Origin: Apricaphanius iberus
Lineage: Eukaryota; Chordata; Actinopteri; Cyprinodontiformes; Aphaniidae
NCBI GenBank assembly: GCA_028564705.1
Contig: JAPXFQ010001666.1
Coordinates: 736,579 to 800,578 of the forward strand
DNA: 64,000 bases
Reading direction: 5' to 3'
Shown: piece after piece, positions 48,846-63,191 of the stretch
How the letters are laid out: every line of letters begins with the position of its first letter
Numbering within the stretch: position 1 is the first letter of the stretch
Program-made: the position numbers and the translations under genes
The notes under the pieces: model-generated
The model's input: only the letters and a program-made list of their open reading frames with translations
Told to the model about the DNA's origin: nothing
Databases searched by the model: none

Positions 48846-50060
48846 GATGTAGACTTGGCAGTCATTTGCATTAGGGATGAACAAGTACAGCATTATCTGT
48901 ATCTGTTAACCCATATGAATTATCTGTATCTGCACTCGGACTGGGCGGGGCCTTATAAGGAAGTGGGTGGGGTTATGTTGAAATGGGCGTTGCTTTAACT
49001 GATATGTGTTTTTAAGCATGCATTTGATATGGGTTGAACAGAAATTTTTATATTTATTGCTGATCAGAAAACAATTTACATAACATTAGCATTGATCTTC
49101 AGATCAAAGGTTTTGATAACAAACAAGCAATATATAGTTCTGCAATAATGAATACAACACTTGTGGTTGCAATTATGAAGTAAATTGTTATGAACAAGAG
49201 TTTTCATTGCATAACTTTCATTGTATAACTTTATTTTTTTTTATCTTTGTGATTTGTTTTTTGCTTTTTATTTTTATTTTTTATATTCACACCAGATATG
49301 TGTGTGTAGCTAATTGATTTGTAATATAATTTTATACCATAACTACCTTTATTTATTTTGTTAAAAAAATAAAATATGATGTTACAGTCCCAGACCCACC
49401 CTGGGCCCTTTTAGCCTTTTAACCTGCTGGATACGCCCATGCTCAGCAGCACTTAACATTTAGCAATAGTCATTTATTAATCATTCTAAAAACTCATAGA
49501 AGTCTCTGGGTCAGAAGAGAGTGAGAAAGTATTTTATTTTCTCACTTCGGTCGCTGCGCAGCATGAAGTCTGTTGATTTTAAGATGGAACTTTGTTTTCT
49601 GCTGGATCAACGCGATAGGTGGGCTCTTGGGCCAAAAGAAAAGCTAGAAAAAACTTGATCCGTTGCCATAGTAACCATTGGAGCCGAAATAAAAGTGAAC
49701 TAGATGTGAGGTCGGTTGAAATTTTTTAAAAATCCTTAAGAAGTGGGAGGATATAAAAAGTCATTGAAACTGCAGCTTCTGTCAGTCACATAAAAACAAA
49801 TTCTGAAAACTTGCGGCTCACTAATTACAGCTGATTGTTTTTCTCATAGACGAATCACGTATTTGACCTATTTGGAATTCAAAACGGCGTACTTCTGCAA
49901 CAGGTGATGATTTTTCATGACTGGAATGAGGAAACTGTACCCCATATCACCTTCCATGGCAAAATGCAAATGTAACATGCTTTAGTCTCCATCCCACAGG
50001 AGAAATTTGGGAGAATGGTGACTCTGGGAGAACGCAGACACAGTCAGCTACCCAATGAGA
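48846..50060. other. Intronic DNA with possible old repeat patches
   Basis: 48880-49010 (ATCTGTATCTGCACTCGGAC, GGGCGGGGCCTTATAAGGAA) looks like another old dispersed repeat. The rest is AT-rich and unassigned. Confidence 0.35.
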
Positions 50061-50430
50061 ATTTTTATTCAATCTGTGTACAGATATGGACTGGTATTAC
50101 TTGTATAATACTTGTACTCTGCAAAAGTGCTTTGTCCGTACCGGATACTCGCATACAGGTGATTTTGGACGCCGCATGTTTTAAAAATGAGACTGAGGGG
50201 CAGTAAATACAGGAAAAGAAGAAGGGGACAGAGAATGGAATCCTGTGGGACCCATTTACCACGACAACATTTTGTTCCGTAACACCCGGAAGCCGAGGTA
50301 TTTCCAAAGAGGGGGCTTTCATGATAGAAGCTGGCATTCCATCTTCTGCTCTCAAAAGAGTCCCTGGTTATAACATCTGCAAGCAGACGGCTGTGCTGCG
50401 TTGTTTGTTTACAGAGGTGCATCAGTTGCT
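50060..50430 (-). mobile_element. Possible decayed LINE reverse-transcriptase fragment
   Basis: A minus-strand frame (50422-50069) contains KWVPQDSILCPLLLFLYLLPL, here split as WVPQDSILCPLL and FLYLLPL, which resembles the RT motif B region (VPQGSILGPLLF-YMLPL) of L2-like LINEs, followed by an NHLYAS remnant. The plus strand at 50090-50165 (ACTTGTACTCTGCAAAAGTG, TTTGTCCGTACCGGATACTC) resembles another repeat. Short and uncertain. Confidence 0.45.
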
Positions 50431-50858
50431 GGCAAAGAGCAAAGCCATTATGCTTCCTTGTGGAAACTTGGTACTTGCATGTGTTCTGAGAAATTCCAAT
50501 GCAAAGAGGTGTACCACCACACCCCTACCTAATGTGCTCAGTGAACACAATCCCAGAACTATCGCAGAAGCTAATGTAAAAAGTTTTTTTTTTATTTCTG
50601 CTCTAGGGTAAAATCCAATGAGCACCAGAGGAAAATAAAAAGAGCTTCTGGATTGGCTGCTTTGCAAATGCTAGCCAATGGAAAGTCAAACAGCATTGCA
50701 CATAAAGCATTCCATCTTCAAAATTGCATTTCTTTCCTATTTCTGACATGTGTATTACAAACAATCTGTGAATAGATGGATTTTCAATGAATAACTTGGA
50801 GGATTGTTCCACAGAAAACTATGGATCTGCTATGGTGGTCTGCACCATTGGTTTAAAT

Positions 50859-50890
50859 TGCTTTAAGATCGATCGATCGATCTTAAAGCA
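50859..50890. repeat. Perfect 32-bp palindrome
   Basis: From T50859 to A50890 every base pairs with its mirror: half-site TGCTTTAAGATCGATC and its exact reverse complement. The centre is a GATC/CGAT run. It directly borders the TCTA microsatellite. It could be a replication-slippage or template-switch product, or a hairpin-prone site. No function is assigned. Confidence 0.95.
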
Positions 50891-50893
50891 TCG

Positions 50894-50957
<64 letters not shown>
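50891..50957 (+). repeat. (TCTA)n / (GATA)n microsatellite
   Basis: About 16 near-perfect TCTA copies directly after the palindrome. Confidence 0.97.
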
Positions 50958-50958
<1 letters not shown>

Positions 50959-50959
50959 A

Positions 50960-52430
50960 ATCATAAAATTATAATGGATTCTATGATATATCATTTTTTA
51001 AAGTAAGGTTTTTGAAGAATAGTTTCTTTAAACAATTAATGGCTGTATGGTTGGGTTGGAACTATTATAAGTTTTTGCCTTTTGAGTATGTTTTTGAGTT
51101 GTCATGTTTTTTTATATGACTAATTTTGGTATAAAACTCGGCTCGTATCACCACCCTAATAAACACCTTTTAGTAGCCTTTTTAATTTAGGGTTCGATTC
51201 CCACTCTCGTTCCCTGCTTAGATATCTTTGTTATCTAAGCAGTTGTACATTTTTGTCTCCTCAACTGCAACAACCGCATTGTAGTATGATTGCAATACCT
51301 TTTTTTTGTTTTATAGTTTGGAAAACCTGGACACAGTGGTGTAATCATGTGGAATCTGTTATGTCCTGCTAGCATGGCCAGAATGATGAATCTGAATGAA
51401 ACTAGCATCCATTAAATCACAACCATTTCAAATCCCTTTTGCCATTTACTGAATTGTGCTTGGGACAGACATTACTCCTGTTCGACAAAAAGGATTGTGG
51501 GAAATCTACTGTCTGAAATTTCACCTGTGTGCCTCATAAAATACTGAGTAACAGCCGAGAACTTTAATTTCAAAGAAATATGGTGTACAAACTTTGCAAA
51601 GAATTCAGGAAGAGTTTTATAGGTATTCACCCTATAAAAAACAAACAAAATAAAAAAACGTTATGCTACATACGCTACGAATCTGTTTAATTTGTTAATC
51701 TTCATGAAAGATGAATATGGAAGTCTAGGAACTGTTTGAAACTTTTTATAATGTCATATGTATTATGGTTCAGCACAATTAGTGCTGTTCTGCTCTTTTA
51801 GTGCCCTGTTTGATGTCATGTTCTTGTTTTATGTTGGTAATCTGTTTCCCTGGGCATTGTGTTCTGTTTATATCTTGTTTTCCTCATTCTTATACCTGTT
51901 CCTGAGTTGCTTTTTAGCTTTGCATTTTTTTGTTACCAGGTTGTTCGGTTTGGTTTAGTTTATCTAACACTCCGCTATAGCTGTTCTACATTCAATAAAT
52001 CAGTCTCATCTGTTTCTTGTCCCAGTAACCATCACCCCTGTTTATGTCCCACCTGGTTCATTAAGTCCTTGTCAGATCCCTCTGTTCTTTTCCATTGTTT
52101 CCTCGGTTTGTTCCCCTCCTGTCCCGTTTTTGTTTCCTGTATGTCATGTCTTGGTTTTTAGAGATATCCTTCTGCCTGAGTAACCTGTCATCATCTCTCC
52201 AATGGAAAGAAAGCTCACCGGAACAACCTGTTAGCACTTAGATGGTACATTCTCTTATGGGACTTGACTTTTCTTTTTATTCTGACAACAACCATTCAGC
52301 CAATCAAATGTAAAAATGGTCCTTGTTTTTTGTCCCCATCTTTAAAAAAAAAAAATTTCTCAAGATTTGTTGCTGTTTACTAGCAATTGTAGTGTTGCTT
52401 AAGAAAGTTAATTTGTTTTTATTTTTTTAA
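50960..52430. other. Distal intron with pyrimidine-rich old repeat-like segment
   Basis: 51.75-52.16 kb is T/C-rich (GTTCTGTTTATATCTTGTTT, CCTCCTGTCCCGTTTTTG) and resembles a common fish retroelement flank, though I cannot assign it. The frames 51758-51958 and 51859-52161 (+) are Leu/Phe/Ser-rich readings of it. A lone B-box-like GGTTCGATTCC occurs at 51191. Confidence 0.35.
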
Positions 52431-52445
52431 TTTCACTAATCTTAA

Positions 52446-54104
<1,659 letters not shown>

Positions 54105-54552
54105 CCGATCGCATCAGCCTAAAAATAAAACCTCTTAATCAAACAAAAGGCTCAACAGAGAGGTAAATACTTTACCACGTATGCCCTGTGAATAAGACAC
54201 CCTTGAAATTCCCCTATAACTCCCTTTAAAGTCCTCTCTGTTCACACCTTAACCTCACATGTTGGATGTCTCCAATTATTCAACTTCATGATAGCAAATT
54301 ATACAACAAAATGGGGTCAAAGAGGTCAGAGAAATTGTTTTCTGAAATTGAATGACTTGCATGCACTGCTTGGCAGTGCATGCCAATATGTTAAAAAAAC
54401 ATCCAAAGGTTAATGTTACTAATTCATTTCTGAAAGAGAAATGCACAGAGGGATGTAGTTCAAGCATTGATTTCTGTTAACTTGAATGATTCATTTCTGT
54501 AAGCTAATAGAAACCAAAAAGTCGGTTTCTCAGCAAACCACATAAGACCAAG
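54105..54552 (+). other. lrrtm4: Probable 3' UTR
   Basis: Non-coding sequence after the stop. An AATAAA hexamer lies at 54123-54128, only about 20 bp after the stop. It is probably too early to be the only polyadenylation signal, since LRRTM transcripts usually have longer 3' UTRs. The true end cannot be placed. Confidence 0.5.
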
Positions 54553-54560
54553 GTTTGATA

Positions 54561-54912
54561 CACATGTCAAACTCAAGGCCTGCTGGCCAAATCTAGCCCA
54601 CCATACCTCTTTAAGTGGCCCCCTACAGTTTCGAGGGCCACATAAATAGAACAAGATGAGTTGTGAACTTCAATTTGATCAATCTAATCAGATCTAGTTT
54701 TATTTGCATTGTGCCAAATCACATCAATATAAAAGGATGTTTAATATTGCTTAATTTAAAGAAGTACTCATCGAATGCTGAGACTGCTATTTATGTATAT
54801 TTAACAGTTTTTTAATGGATGATTTTATCAATAGATTCTGCAGCACCCACACATTTTCAGGGCTTTCAAGATCTGGATTTAGCCCAAAAAGAGAATGAGT
54901 TTGACACTCCTG
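54561..54912. mobile_element. Non-autonomous hAT MITE, 352 bp, with 8-bp target duplication
   Basis: The left end CACATGTCAAACTCAAGGCC and the right end, read on the minus strand, CAGGAGTGTCAAACTCATTC share the core TGTCAAACTCA. The flanks GTTTGATA (54553-54560) and GTTTAATA (54913-54920) form an 8-bp duplication with one mismatch. Together with CA...TG termini these are hAT hallmarks. The body (CTGCTGGCCAAATCTAGCCC, AGTGGCCCCCTACAG) matches a well-known fish repeat. It lies about 0.45 kb after the stop and may be transcribed in the 3' UTR. Confidence 0.82.
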
Positions 54913-54969
54913 GTTTAATACATCAACACACCAAGCAGTCACTGAGACTCTCCACTGGAGAGTAAGCTG

Positions 54970-55385
54970 CTCATTGTGAAAGTAGCTGGCAATGCAGGAG
55001 CTGTATTCCTATTAATATCTAGTTGAATGGAAGGAAACAGTGTTGTGTACAAGCCACAGATTTTTTTATCACTATTTCTGAAAAATATATCCACATCCTA
55101 TACACTATACAAACTCAATACTTGGTCTGGGCTGCTTTTGCATAAATTACTTTATCAGTGCTGCATAGGTTTTTTGTGGTGGTTAGGTCAGGACTGTTAC
55201 CATGGTCATGAAAGGAAGGGTATGTAGCTTTGGGAGGGTTCAGGTCCTGCTAGAAAAATCACTCAGCATCTCCATAAAGCTGTTTAGCAAATGACGTAGG
55301 GCGTGCTCTTAAATTTCTTGCACTGACTTAAGAATCAAGAAAATAGAGTGGACCCACAGTAAGAAACCCCAAACAACTTTCTTTT
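54970..55385 (-). mobile_element. Tc1/mariner-like relic (family 2), C-terminal part
   Basis: Plus-strand blocks TACTTGGTCTGGGCTGCTTT, GCATAAATTACTTTATCAGT, GTTCAGGTCCTGCTAG and CAGCATCTCCATAAAGCTG are antisense to the same transposase family as 35110-35790. Degraded. Confidence 0.6.
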
Positions 55386-55389
55386 CCTT

Positions 55390-55895
55390 ATAAACTGTAC
55401 TACTTTACTAATGCAATCTTTCAGTTTCAGGGCATTTTTTGACATTTTCGTGTTAACTTGTTAAATTCTATATTTTTTAGTCTAACAATGTCTTAGTGCT
55501 GCCGCTCATGGTAATCGTGTGGTACTGCATTTGAATTTTGTCATTGGCTTATAGCGATAAAACGTATATATTGCGCGACTCACACTGTTTTCTTTTTAAT
55601 TTTAGGATACTTGCAGTTAAGGGTAGAGTGCTGCCTTTTTGAAACTTTAAACTATGTCTTACTCTGAGACAAACAAAGACCGCTGCTAGGTAGGAGTGAG
55701 AGGGATATCATATTACCGGACCAATCAGTCCATAGGTGGGCGTTTCGGGTCACTTCAGTACACTTGGAACCAAGGCAGAGGTAGAGTGAAAAAAGGTGTC
55801 GGCTGGGGTTGGCTTGGAATGGACGCAGGTAATGGAAACACGCCAAAGCGTCCTGTTCTGTACCGCACTGGCACTAGTGGAAATGGGGCATTGGA
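55390..55895. other. Sequence between Tc1 fragments, possible further insertion
   Basis: Contains CCAATCAGTCCATAGGTGGG and AGTACACTTGGAACCA, which look like part of another MITE. No termini were resolved. The short plus frame 55696-55923 is not supported as a gene. Confidence 0.35.
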
Positions 55896-55899
55896 TCCA

Positions 55900-56440
55900 G
55901 CACTTTATGAACAGCTTCTTTAACAATGATCTTTTATGGCTTACCCATAGCAGTCTTCTGGTAATTGTTAGACTATATAATAGCCATACTAACTGTGATA
56001 AGATACCATGGTGTTTTGGCCATGTGGACAGATGCTAAGTCCTGTTGGCACATGATTCTGATGATGGCTTTTTGACATGTGAGCAGCAGTCAAGGCCTTT
56101 TTCCCTTTAGCCCATATAAGACATTTCTTATATATTTGGTTCAGTGTTTAGTTAACACAAGGAATGTGGAAGTTGTATACCATTTCCTGGATATGTGTGT
56201 CTGTGGAGATTATTGACACTCTGATTATACCCACATCGCTTGCCTTGTTGTTTCTAGCTCACTTTATCATTCCACTCAACTTTCCATTAATATTTCTGCA
56301 TACAATGCTCTGTATACAGCCAGCATTTTCAGCAATCTTTCCCATAATTATACAAGCCACATTTCTTCACAAAAAAAGTCGGTCATTCAAATTCTTTCAA
56401 CAAAACCGAGACAGAATTTTATATTTCCTTTAGCCATAAA
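55900..56440 (-). mobile_element. Tc1/mariner-like relics (family 2), N-terminal part
   Basis: 55905-55970 (GAACAGCTTCTTTAACAATG, TTTTATGGCTTACCC, AGTCTTCTGGTAATTGTT) and 56040-56400 (ACTCAACTTTCCATTAATAT, CTCTGTATACAGCCAGCATT) both match antisense sequence of the transposase N-terminal region. That implies at least two overlapping or rearranged copies. Confidence 0.55.
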
Positions 56441-56444
56441 TGCT

Positions 56445-59215
56445 TAAAATATATCTCTCTGTGTGTTATGAAACTTTTTTTTATTTAAATGTACAGCAGT
56501 AACATTTTGATCAAGTTATAACTTATATAGCTGCACCTGTAAATACATTTAAGCCCAAAGTTTTTCATTCTTTTGCAGCTCATGTTCATTCAACCTGGGA
56601 AAATCCTCAAAAATGTATAAAAATATGTTAAATAAGTAAAGGATCTTTTAATTGAACATTTTTTTTGAATATGTTTATTTACATTACATCAATTAGCCTT
56701 TACAGTCTTATAATTGCTGACAAGGTTTTTGCATGTTTATGCTGGTATTTTGACACTTTCGTTGCTGATGAGCTCCAAGCCTTACAAGATGCTTGGAGCT
56801 TTATTAGGTTGGATGGTCTTCTTACCATCACCCTAATGTTTATCTCCCTCCACAGACAGTTCAGATTCAAGTCAGAAATCTTGTTGGGTCTCTTCAAAAC
56901 GTTAATATTCTTCTATAAATCAGGGGAAACGTTACTCCAATGAAACATAAACCTCCTGGGGGCATGAATAATTTTGGGCTTAACAGAAAAAGCACAATTA
57001 CAATGTGTTATATGTATATTTTCCTTTCAAAGTTTCCTTTTAAATAAAAATGCTCCATTCTCCCAATTATTAAAACTTAGTGAATAATTGGACACTGTCT
57101 AACTAATGTTTAGTCCCTACTCCACATGAGCATGTTTTTTTGTTTTTTTGTGCTGTGTCACTTTGAAGAGAATGTGTGCACTCCACTGAAATTCTACTGA
57201 AGCTGCATCTCTGGCTGATTTCTGTGGCCAATTCAGACTTAATATGTTACAGTAAAGCAGCTAGATAAATGGTTAATAGGAAATTGGAGGAAGTCTGATT
57301 TGTGCAGCCTCAATGAGTGAGTCTAGTTGCTTTGACATCTTTTAGGATCAAATGCAGCACTCAGTTTGATAGTTTCAGAAGTTAGTTGGTTATGGTTTAT
57401 GTAGCCTACACTTTCTATAGGCACAAATGTCATTTGTTTTTTGTCTTTAAAGAGGCATTTGAAGTGCTCTTTATCCAGGGTGGAAAGACTATTCAGCAAT
57501 CAAAGTCAATAAATCAAAAAAAACATGAAAGTTAGAATTTATTCTGAATTTCCTCTAATTCCCACAGGCCAACGTATGGCCCTGTTGGTTCGGTATGCAT
57601 GTGTGCTGGACAAATCCAGCCGTTTTCCGCTTTTAAAAAAAGGTCACCACAACAGATAGAACTCGTAGCTATACAGTAACTAAACTCTGCTAACTTTGTC
57701 ATTGAACTCATCTTTCAACAGCAATATGACATGGGATTATGCTTTGCATTTTGGGACGTTGTGAGTGTAAACAAAGCATAAATACAAACAAACGGTACAT
57801 TACACAAAGACGGCAGAGTTGGGAGAAAGCAGGTAATATACAACATGTTGAAATTCTGAAAAGGTTGCCGAACATACAGGGATACTCCAAATATGGAACC
57901 CAGTTACCGTTATATGGACAAGATCTGCATTATAAAAAGTTTAGATCCATACGAAACACCCAATAAAGACTGGAACTCTGATTACAACTTGTCACCACAG
58001 TTCTGCAGTAGTGACATTTTCGCTTTTGTGCTGTGAGCGATTACACTTCAGAACATTTCCGAAGCTACCAGGCATGTGAGTCTCGTGCAGTTTTCAAATT
58101 TATAACTGTGAGATGCACTCCACTTATCATAGTAACCTTTTGAACCAACAAAATTAACACGTGCTTTTAGTAATGTGTTTAAAAAGTGTTTAGATGTTAT
58201 ACGCTACTGTCGTATCTATAAATGTTATTTATATGCTGTGTATATACACATTACTCAACAATAAAAGGACACTCATATTGTGCTGTCTCTTTGGCCTTAA
58301 TCTCAGTGTGGCCCAGGTGTAGCAATGGTGCCCAATCTGGATGAGAGGTACACGTATATTTCATCGGTTGGTTTTCCTAATAACAATCAAAATTGTCATC
58401 CACAAAAGAAGTTGTGATAAGTCTTATAGTAAGTTAATGAAATAGGGTTATTTACAATGTAATCAGCATGAAGTACTAAGATTCCTTTTTTTGTAAGTAT
58501 GTTTTGTTACATTTGTTACATTTAGAGCTTGTACTTTATGTTTTATTGACTTAGAAAGGAAGGAAGCTTCCATCCATGGAAAGATCCAGCCATGTCTGAT
58601 TATATGTGAATGTCCAGCATCAGTGTTAGTATAAGTGTCTTCATGGATTGTAGAGAAATACATGGTATGGGGGGGGTGAAGCAAAAAAGCACTCAGAGTG
58701 AGTACTGTGCACATGATTGTGTCCACAAGAACAGCCCGACACTGACAGAGGAGATTATATTGCATAGACCTCTCGTTATGAAGCTTGAGCATTTGAAAAA
58801 TCAGTGGTGCTTAAACTGAAGGCGCCTTTCAACAGTGAAGCAAAAAAACAAAAAAATAAGTAGTACCAAAAAAGTACCTCTTGACTTTTTGTGTTTTTTT
58901 TTCCTTTTTACAACCACATCAGTGTATGTTATTTGGATTGTGTGTATAAGAACACAAATTAGTGCATCACTGTGAAGAGGATGGAAAAGGGTACAATAAT
59001 TTCATAATTTTTTGCAGTAAAAAAATCTGAAAGGTCCTGTGTGCTTTTGTATTCAATTCCCCTGACTTCTTTTAATTTGAAGGGTGTTTGTACCAGCTTT
59101 ACACCCTTACATTCACTCCCAATTCTTCTTTTTACAATACAAGTATAGCCAGATATTATAAATAGATTTTTGTGTAGAAAAGATTAGGATTAATTAACCG
59201 TAGCCGGGCTGTTCT
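56445..59215. other. Non-coding DNA without recognisable gene
   Basis: AT-rich. The frames at 58792-58463 (-) and 57739-57966 (+) have no recognisable domain. It may be 3' UTR or a downstream intron of the LRRTM4-like gene if the long isoform exists. Confidence 0.4.
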
Positions 59216-59219
59216 AACA

Positions 59220-59560
59220 TACTTGAAGGTCTTCCTCCTACCAGAAGGAGCGCCTCCGTCCCCAGTATCAATTCTTCTACAGCCTTGGACAGTTTTTATC
59301 AGGGGTTGCTATAATCCATCCATCTTTTCATCAACTTTCACCTGGTTGTAGTCCATACTGAAGGAGAACATCCACCACAGCATGCTGCTACCACCAGATT
59401 GCACTAGTAGTCAATAGATTTTCTCACCTTAGGTGTGGATCTCTGCAGCTCCTAGACGTTTTTAGGCTGCTTCTCTGATTAATGCATTCCTCAGCCAATC
59501 AAATTGATTCCCCCAGATTATTCAGGTATAAAAGCTCCAATCAAGCTTCCTATAAAGGAT
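59220..59560 (-). mobile_element. Tc1/mariner-like relic (family 1)
   Basis: Plus-strand TCCATCCATCTTTTCATCAA, CACAGCATGCTGCTACCACC, GTGTGGATCTCTGCAGCTCC and GCTGCTTCTCTGATTAATGC are in the antisense order of the same transposase family as 32158-32800. Confidence 0.6.
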
Positions 59561-59564
59561 AGAC

Positions 59565-61945
59565 CCAAAACCATTTAGTACTTTTATGGACCAATACTAT
59601 TTTTAAATATCTTGTTTTCCAAATATGGAGAGAGTGCAGTCATTTATTAGATGGTGTGACATAATGAATTTTCCTGGTGTTGGACAGGTGTTTTTCTTTT
59701 TTACACTTCAAGACATTACTGCAGCTATATTAACTAGTTTTTCTGTATTTTGAGTTCTAATGTATGCCAGCATCTGCAGTAGATAATAGTAATAAAAGTA
59801 TACCAAAAATATAGCCTTAAACTAGCCCACATAAGAGTTTTGGCTCTTTCAGACTTACAGTAGAGAGTTTCATGAAAGTTCCAAATCGTTAAGTCAGATT
59901 TGAATCGAACTAGTACCGTACCAAAAGTTTCAACAACTTTTCCATTATCAGTCAGTGTGTTTATATGCAACAAGAGAACGTCGAATTCTTACCTTAGTCT
60001 GACTTTTGAAATGCATGTATACACCTTAGTCCGGCTTGAATGGAACCGAACTGGAGTTTCAGAAACCTGACTAATCTACCCAGACAATGCTATTGGGAAT
60101 CAGACTTATCTGCAACAAATCAGTTATTTACAATGTGGTGTGTCTGCAGCAAAAATTTGAATACAGACAGACCTTTATTCATTGTTTAATAACAGTTTAG
60201 TGTTTGCAGATTCTTTTTATAAAGCAGATTGAAAATACTGGAAAGAAGTTTCAATACATACTATTAATACTTGACATGCTATCGGCTGGCCTCTGCAAAA
60301 TGCGCATTCAGGACCAGTATTTATTTTCCTTGACATTGATAGGTTGTACCCACTAGAGCTAAGGAAAGCTGTAGATGTTAGCTTTTGCCCTAGTGCTAAA
60401 ATGGTTTCCACTGTGCGTATTGATGCATATTATGCTATATTTGGTGCTTGATAATTAAAATAACCAGTTATAGGGATTTTTAGAGGCCTAAGCTATTTGC
60501 AGGCACTTTTGGCCACTAACCCCTACAGTTCCCGTGGAACCACTGTATTTCAAACATAATTTTACTGGAAAATGTTCTTGTTAAGTGTCATAATGTCAAA
60601 AATACAGATAAAGAAAAATAAAAGGACACATGCTTACATTCATATAGGGGTGTTTTCCCCTTACCGAGTTGTTGGCACAGACCTTGTACTTTCTGTGGAA
60701 ATAGTCAACCTTGAAGCTTCAGAAACTTTGAACAAAATGCAGAAGAACCAGATCATTTCTCAGCCATAACTGTCCTCTTGCTCTATTTTTAGATGCTAAG
60801 GCTGCTAAAATCCAGCTCTTCACTCTGTTGATCTATCCACCCATTATCAGCTGAGGTGAAATTGTAACGAGCAATAGTATGAAATGAATAATGTATGAAC
60901 ATTTCAAAAACAGTTATGAAGATAAACATGCGAGACAAGATTTTTTTCTTAAGACGTGCACATTCTAAAGAAGATGAGAGTCTAATACCGCCTGAAATAT
61001 TTTTGCAATGAAACCCCCAAATTTCTGCTTTAGTCTGGGAGGCAATGATGAAAAAGAGCAACTAATTAAGTAATCAGTGCCTGAATATTCTAAGTAAAGG
61101 AGTGCTTTCAGTGTATGATCCAAGGTAGCTGAAGGGGAAAACAAATGTTAGTTCTGAAGCCAATTAGGATGGTTTATGCTTAGGTTTGTTTTTCAGAAAT
61201 GTACTGCAGTTTTAATTCCATTTATATCTGTCTACCAGGACCTATACCATACTAATACTCATTTATAAAGAGACCAAAATTTCTGTAAGAGGGTATAGTA
61301 GCAAAACAAGAAACATAGACAGAGATCCTACAGCAAAAGCCAGGGGGTGATGGAGAAGTAAAACATAAGATAAAAAAATTTGTCTGTAAGTAAGTTTCAC
61401 TTTTTTAAAAGAAGAGGACTGTTTAACTGGGAGAGGACGCTCATTTCAGAGTTTTGGAGCAAACACTGAGCATGTTTGTTCACCTTGGAATTTGGAGTGC
61501 GCCTTCAGGACACTCAAGAGAAGCTGGTCTGCAGACCTTAGTGGGTTGGTAGTTGGTAGTTGGTAGTGGGTTGGTAACGTAGGAAGGGTATAGGTCAGTT
61601 CAAGACTTGAAAACAAATAAAATAACTTTAAACTGAATACTAAACTTGACTGGTAGCCAATGTACTGCCCTGGATTTACCTTTATTGTGTTTTGTACAAT
61701 AAGTTTGTTTTGTATATGATTAAATATGAATAATTGCTTAGTATAAATACTAATTAGGTCAAAATGACCAAGTTAGGAGCACGATCCTGATTAACCGTGA
61801 GAATAATAATAGCTGACAAATATTTCAGTTAATGTTTTTGATTGCTTGAACAATAAGGTTTAGGTAATAAAATAACATATGTGGTAAGCCCATGGTGTTC
61901 TGTATGTGGAATCACAACAAATAATGACCATGAAAAATAACAATA
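59565..61945. other. Non-coding DNA without recognisable gene
   Basis: Unique AT-rich DNA. 59990-60120 (TAGTCTGACTTTTGAAATGC, TTAGTCCGGCTTG) looks like a small old repeat, unresolved. Confidence 0.4.
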
Positions 61946-61949
61946 ACTA

Positions 61950-62930
61950 GGCAAGGTAGGGCAATTTTTTGCATAGCACACTTTCCACATCAGAGTAATT
62001 CAAAGGGCTTGACATAATTTGGTTATAGAGAAGCAATTAAGAAAACCGTAGAATACAAATTAGAGAAGACAAATAAAGCAGCAACCAGGTGTAACAAAAT
62101 TGTATGAGAACATTACTCAAATGCAGCTATAAACAGATTGTTTTTTATCCTTGATTTAAGAAAGCTTAATGGTTCAGCAGTTTTACAGTCATCTGAAAGT
62201 TTGTTCCAGATTTGAGGATGATAGAAACTGAAAGCTGCTTCTCCATGGTTGGTTTTAATTCTAGGGATGTTTAGTGGACTAAAGTTGGAGGACCTGAGTG
62301 GTCTGGTGGGTTGGTATAGTGAAAACAGATATTAAACATACTTTCGTGTTAAGCTAATTAATGATTTATAAACTAGTTGGAGCATTTTTAAGTTTATTCT
62401 CTGAACTACAGGGAGCCAGTCTAAGGGCATTAGAACTGGAGTTATGTTGTCTTCTTTCCTGGTTCTAGTAAAGATGCGAGCAGCAGCATTCTGGATCAGC
62501 TGCAGCTGTCTGATTGACTTTTGAGCAAGTCCTGTGAGAACACTGTTGCAGTAATCTATCTGACTACATATAATTACAAGCATTAATTTTTCAAGGCATC
62601 ATTAATTAGTAATGTATCATTACATACTAATCTGAGCTAGCGTGAGAATGTAAATTTTAAAATGGAGGGGCCCCAGGATGGAGCCTTGGGGAACCCCACA
62701 TGGTATTCCTGTATGTTGTGATGAAAACATGAAACAAAGAAATCCCTGTTCTTTAGATGAGACTCAAATCATCAAGTACTGCACCAGAGAGACCAACCCA
62801 GGTCCCCAGTCGTTTCAGTAGTATTTTATGATCAACAGTGTCAAACACCACACTGAGGTCTAACAGAACCAGCACTGTGGATTTACCAGACAGTAAACAA
62901 TAACAATGTACCAATATGCATAGAAGTATT
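61950..62930 (-). mobile_element. L2-like LINE fragment, minus strand
   Basis: Minus-strand order: LVLLDLSVVFDTVDHKILLKRL (62.87-62.81 kb, RT motif A region), a VPQGSILGP-like remnant opposite plus-strand GGCCCCAGGATGGAGCC (about 62.67 kb), QIDYCNSVLTGL, RQLQLIQNAAARIFTRT and PLDWLPV (62.57-62.40 kb), then a 3' end at 61955-62020 similar to that at 3724. The motif C region is deleted and several frameshifts are present. Inactive. Confidence 0.82.
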
Positions 62931-63191
62931 GACAATAACCAGTAAATTGATAGTGATGTCACAGCCTAGTATGAAGATGTGTGCTTAAAGACCAAGGCTT
63001 GTATTTATGAATGTGTACGTGGTTTGTATTTAAACAACCAATTCAAAAGCTAAAGCAGGAGTAAAAACAAAAGATTAGCTAGAGGAAGTGATGTTTCATG
63101 AAATAATTAGCTGAATATGAAATCAATATCCTTTGGACAATTGATTTTATTTTATGGATGAGTCAACACAGTGGTTGATCTAAGTTTCAAT

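Noticed and set aside
51191..51201. B-box-like GGTTCGATTCC as another SINE
   Set aside because: No A box at the right distance and no SINE body follows.
54105..63191. Third coding exon for the long LRRTM4 tail
   Set aside because: I looked for an open segment with an acceptor in the right phase and the expected Tyr/Pro/His-rich start, and saw none before the window end.
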